From assembly GCA_024278715.1 (NCBI GenBank), contig JAJRSN010000183.1, positions 1 to 8,371 on the forward strand: a DNA stretch of 8,371 nucleotides. The letters run 5' to 3'. Position 1 is the first letter of the stretch. Each line of letters begins with the position of its first letter. Below are positions 6,148 through 8,371 of the stretch, piece after piece. The translations under genes were made by a program, and so were the position numbers. Under the pieces are notes generated by a model. That model was given only the letters and a program-made list of their open reading frames with translations. It made no database searches and was not told where the DNA came from. The DNA is from Calditrichota bacterium (GTDB taxonomy: Bacteria; Calditrichota; Calditrichia; Calditrichales; Calditrichaceae).

Positions 6148-6612
6148 ATGAAATCGGTAAACTTTGTTTTAATTCTGATTTTTCTGTTTCTGCCTCTGAC
6201 GGCTTGGAGTTCGACTACCGTATCCGAAGTTGAAAAAAACCTGATGTGCACCTGCGGTTGCACCATGGCTCTGTACACCTGTGAATGCGGAACTGCGGCG
6301 AAAATGAGAAATCAAATTCAAGCCATGATTGATAAAGGGATGGATAAGGATAAGATAATCGCTACCTACGTTAATCAATACGGAGAACGGATTTTGTCCG
6401 CTCCCACGAAAAGCGGATTTAATTTGCTGGCGTGGGTTCTGCCCTTTGTGGTATTAATTGTAGTAGGATTCTTTTTATACAAAGCCCTGCGGCGGTGGAG
6501 TATTGACTCGGAGCATGATGATGAAGAAAAGCTTCAGACAGAAGTGGAAGCGCAATACAACAAAAAACTGAAGGAAGAACTGGATAAATTTGAAGAAGGA
6601 GAGGGCGAATGA
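6148..6612 (+). CDS. ccmH: CcmH-like cytochrome c maturation thiol protein, variant CxCxC motif
   Basis: CcmH keeps apocytochrome CxxCH cysteines reduced for heme attachment. The 154-aa protein has a signal peptide (1-21), a periplasmic three-helix domain and a membrane helix (about 92-112). A charged, acidic cytoplasmic tail follows, probably coiled coil (120-154). The N-terminal domain aligns in shape with CcmH/NrfF/CycL, including MRNQIQAMIDKGMDKDKIIATYVNQYGERIL (53-83). Instead of LRCxxCQ it reads LMCTCGC (32-38), with a further CEC at 45-47, giving five cysteines. The gene starts 7 bases after the ccmF stop and its stop overlaps the next start by ATGA, so translation is coupled. Name and role are secure at family level; the chemistry of the altered motif is not. 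Confidence 0.87.
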   Translation: MKSVNFVLILIFLFLPLTAWSSTTVSEVEKNLMCTCGCTMALYTCECGTAAKMRNQIQAMIDKGMDKDKIIATYVNQYGERILSAPTKSGFNLLAWVLPFVVLIVVGFFLYKALRRWSIDSEHDDEEKLQTEVEAQYNKKLKEELDKFEEGEGE

Positions 6613-7052
6613 GTTATGTAATCGCAACCTTTTTGAGTTTGGGAATATTGGGATATGTGTTGTATCCTTTATTTCAGACAAAATATCGTCTGCATTACGT
6701 GCCTTTTGATTTGGAAGACCCTGACTTATCCGTTTTAAAAAAGACAAAAAACGAATTACTATCGGGTATCAAAGAAATTGAGTTCGAGTTTCAGATGGGA
6801 AAAATTGCTTCGGATGATTATGAGAAGCTTAAAACGGATTATCAAAACCGGGCGCTGCATGTACTGAAAAAAATCGACGAATTTGACAACGGCGAGCCTG
6901 AGAGCGGCGATCTGGAAAGCGAAATTTCGAAATACAAACAGCAACTGAAAACCGCATCGCCGGTAAGCGGCGACGCCAAGTTTTGCACGCAATGCGGTAA
7001 AAAGAATGAAGCGAGTTATAAATACTGTTTTAACTGTGGGGAAAAATTGTAA
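6609..7052 (+). CDS. CcmI-like membrane protein with C-terminal zinc ribbon
   Basis: This 147-aa protein has one N-terminal membrane helix (about 2-22). A charged helical region follows with the pattern LLSGIKEIEFEFQMGKIAS (50-68) ending in DDY and a Lys/Asp helix. That pattern resembles the segment after the membrane helices of CcmI. It continues with a linker and a C-terminal double-CxxC zinc ribbon (C126/C129 and C140/C143, FCTQCGKKN...YKYCFNCGEKL). CcmI normally carries TPR repeats for apocytochrome binding; here a zinc ribbon takes their place. Its start overlaps the ccmH-like stop by 4 bases, so the two are translationally coupled. It may be a CcmI analogue or an accessory subunit of the lyase. 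The ribbon probably faces the cytoplasm, as these modules do not usually suit the periplasm, but topology is not proven. Confidence 0.7.
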   Translation: MSYVIATFLSLGILGYVLYPLFQTKYRLHYVPFDLEDPDLSVLKKTKNELLSGIKEIEFEFQMGKIASDDYEKLKTDYQNRALHVLKKIDEFDNGEPESGDLESEISKYKQQLKTASPVSGDAKFCTQCGKKNEASYKYCFNCGEKL

Positions 7053-7078
7053 TTCCCAAAATATCTGGAGGAATAAAA

Positions 7079-8227
7079 ATGAATCGAGTTTTTCTTGTTT
7101 TATTTTTTAGTCTGAGTTTGTTATTGTCTTCTTCTTCAGGAGGCGTTCTTACCGGAAAAATAAAAAACGGAACAGCCGGTTATACCGTGCCGTCGGAAAT
7201 AAAGGTGGAGATCAACGAATATCGGAGCAACGGACAAAATCCCGCGCAAAAGACGCTCGGCGTGGTAGCTTCTGTTGATTCCAAGGGTCGGTTTATGTTT
7301 ACTGATGTGCCGGAGGATTCTAATGTGGCGTATGAACCGATGGTCACTTATAAGGGAATCAAGTATTACGGACGCGCGGTCTCTATAACCAAAAAACAAG
7401 CCAGGGCGCAAAGCGATATTATCATTTACGAAACCACTCAAAGCGATTCCAACATATCGGCGCTCAGGCATCACATGATACTTTCTCCGGGCGAGGGATT
7501 TTTAAACATAAAAGAAGTGGTGGTTTTTGAGAATAAAGGCGACCGTACTTATATCGGTAAGGGACTGGCAAAGAACGGAAAATTTCGAACTATTACTTAT
7601 AAGCTTCCGCCCGACGCAAAAGAGGTGCAGCTTGGAAAGGGCGCCATGAGTTGCTGTATCGAATTTGAGCAAAGCGGATTTTACGACACCATGGAATTTC
7701 CTCCGGGAAAGAAGCAGATCACCTATTTTTATCGCATAGACGCGCCCGAAAAAACTCTGAAAATTTCCAAGCCTATTACATTTTCCACTATGGAGCTGGA
7801 TATTATTCCCCTTGATCCCGCTATTCAGATTACAGGACCCAATATAAAAGAAACGGCTCTGACCGGAACGCGCACCCGGATGTTTGTGGCAACCGGTCTG
7901 AATAAGGCTTCGGTGCTTACGCTTAACATATCGGGATTAAAAGGGAAGCCGTTCAACGCCAGCTATTTGTTCTTCGGTATTTTTACAGGTTTGCTGTTAA
8001 TCGGATTTTTTATGGTTTACCTTAAAATCAAAAAGAACCGCCGGAATGTTCCGGAAGAAAAAGCGATTGACGCCGGTATCGATAAAAAAGCGGAGCGGGA
8101 GCGCTTAGTACGGAAAATCGCCTTGTTGGACGTTTCCTTTGAGTCGGGTGAGTTAGAAGAAAGCGAATACAAAAGACAAAGGGAAGAATTGAAAAAGCAG
8201 GTGAAAAATCTGCAAAAATCAAATTAA
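7079..8227 (+). CDS. Periplasmic, membrane-anchored protein of unknown function in the ccm operon
   Basis: I do not recognise a named family. The 382-aa protein has a signal peptide (about 1-20) and a beta-rich N-terminal domain (22-120) with the look of a carboxypeptidase-regulatory-like fold (VSGLK-type motifs replaced by GVLTGKIKN...DSKGRFMFTDVP). A larger periplasmic beta domain (about 130-290) holds an adjacent Cys pair MSCC (190-193) and the segment GFYDTMEFPPGKKQ (200-213). One membrane helix follows (about 296-316), then a basic, helical cytoplasmic tail. The tail (340-378) contains LLDVSFESGELEESEY and a Lys/Glu helix, like the region in the preceding zinc-ribbon protein. The start has GGAGG (about 7067-7071) and lies 26 bases after the previous stop. 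Its place in the operon suggests a role in cytochrome maturation or in handling heme or thiols; this is inference. Confidence 0.75.
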   Translation: MNRVFLVLFFSLSLLLSSSSGGVLTGKIKNGTAGYTVPSEIKVEINEYRSNGQNPAQKTLGVVASVDSKGRFMFTDVPEDSNVAYEPMVTYKGIKYYGRAVSITKKQARAQSDIIIYETTQSDSNISALRHHMILSPGEGFLNIKEVVVFENKGDRTYIGKGLAKNGKFRTITYKLPPDAKEVQLGKGAMSCCIEFEQSGFYDTMEFPPGKKQITYFYRIDAPEKTLKISKPITFSTMELDIIPLDPAIQITGPNIKETALTGTRTRMFVATGLNKASVLTLNISGLKGKPFNASYLFFGIFTGLLLIGFFMVYLKIKKNRRNVPEEKAIDAGIDKKAERERLVRKIALLDVSFESGELEESEYKRQREELKKQVKNLQKSN

Positions 8228-8279
8228 CCATGTTAAAACAACGATAAACCAAAATCCATTAAAACAGGAGGGTCATAAA

Positions 8280-8371
8280 ATGGTCAAAGATCCGGTATGC
8301 AAAATGCAAATCGATAAGCGGCATCCGCCCGCAAGTACCGTTTACAAAGGCAAGGAGTATTATTTTTGCTG
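8280..8371 (+). CDS. YHS-domain protein, 5' fragment
   Basis: Thirty codons are visible before the window ends. The sequence starts MVKDPVCKMQID, has a central VYKGKEYYFC and matches the YHS domain (DPVCxMxV ... YxGxxYYFC), a small Cys-containing module found alone or at the start of copper ATPases and other metal proteins. The start is supported by AGGAGGG (8266-8272), seven bases before the ATG. It lies 52 bases after the 382-aa gene with no clear terminator between, so it may be read from the same transcript. Whether it is a short stand-alone YHS protein or the N-terminus of a larger metal transporter cannot be seen. Confidence 0.85.
   Translation, partial: MVKDPVCKMQIDKRHPPASTVYKGKEYYFC

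Overview
The window reads almost entirely on the + strand and looks like an anaerobic or microaerophilic Gram-negative-type bacterium with a moderate, slightly AT-rich base composition. It combines a radical-SAM [FeFe]-hydrogenase maturase (HydE), a bc1/b6f-type Rieske protein, a System I cytochrome c maturation (Ccm) block and copper-handling genes. The mix and the divergent Ccm proteins suggest a deep-branching phylum, perhaps the FCB/Calditrichota area or a deltaproteobacterial relative. That placement is an inference, with no marker gene here to prove it.

Layout: (1) 1-338 is the C-terminal end of a P1B-type copper ATPase whose membrane motifs match the CopB (P1B-3) class. (2) 402-1034 is a secreted Met-rich protein of the Spy/CpxP type, with its own good promoter (344-373) and a strong intrinsic terminator (1077-1112). 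(3) 1256-2335 hydE and 2356-2832 Rieske form a tight two-gene unit, with no hydF/hydG and no cytochrome b next to them. (4) 2833-3446 is a 614-base gap without a convincing gene. It carries a hairpin, several short direct repeats and, at its right end, a plausible promoter. (5) 3447-8227 is one apparent operon: a 70-aa Cys-rich membrane peptide, ccmE, ccmF, a CcmH-like protein, a CcmI-like membrane protein ending in a zinc ribbon, and a 382-aa periplasmic membrane-anchored protein of unknown function. (6) 8280-8371 is the start of a YHS-domain gene, probably again metal-related.

How the genes fit together: the Ccm block should carry out the late steps of covalent heme attachment on the periplasmic side. 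CcmE carries heme, CcmF is the haem lyase/reductase with all four expected histidines, and the CcmH-like protein handles apocytochrome thiols. The block is not canonical. CcmE has a Cys (CxxxY) where the classical protein has the heme-binding His, CcmH has a CxCxC...CxC arrangement instead of LRCxxCQ, and ccmABCDG are not in view. The CcmI-like and 382-aa proteins each carry a similar short cytoplasmic module (F-x-x-G-x6-Y followed by a charged helix), which suggests they share ancestry or work together. This variant Ccm operon with two uncharacterised accessory membrane proteins is the most interesting part of the window.
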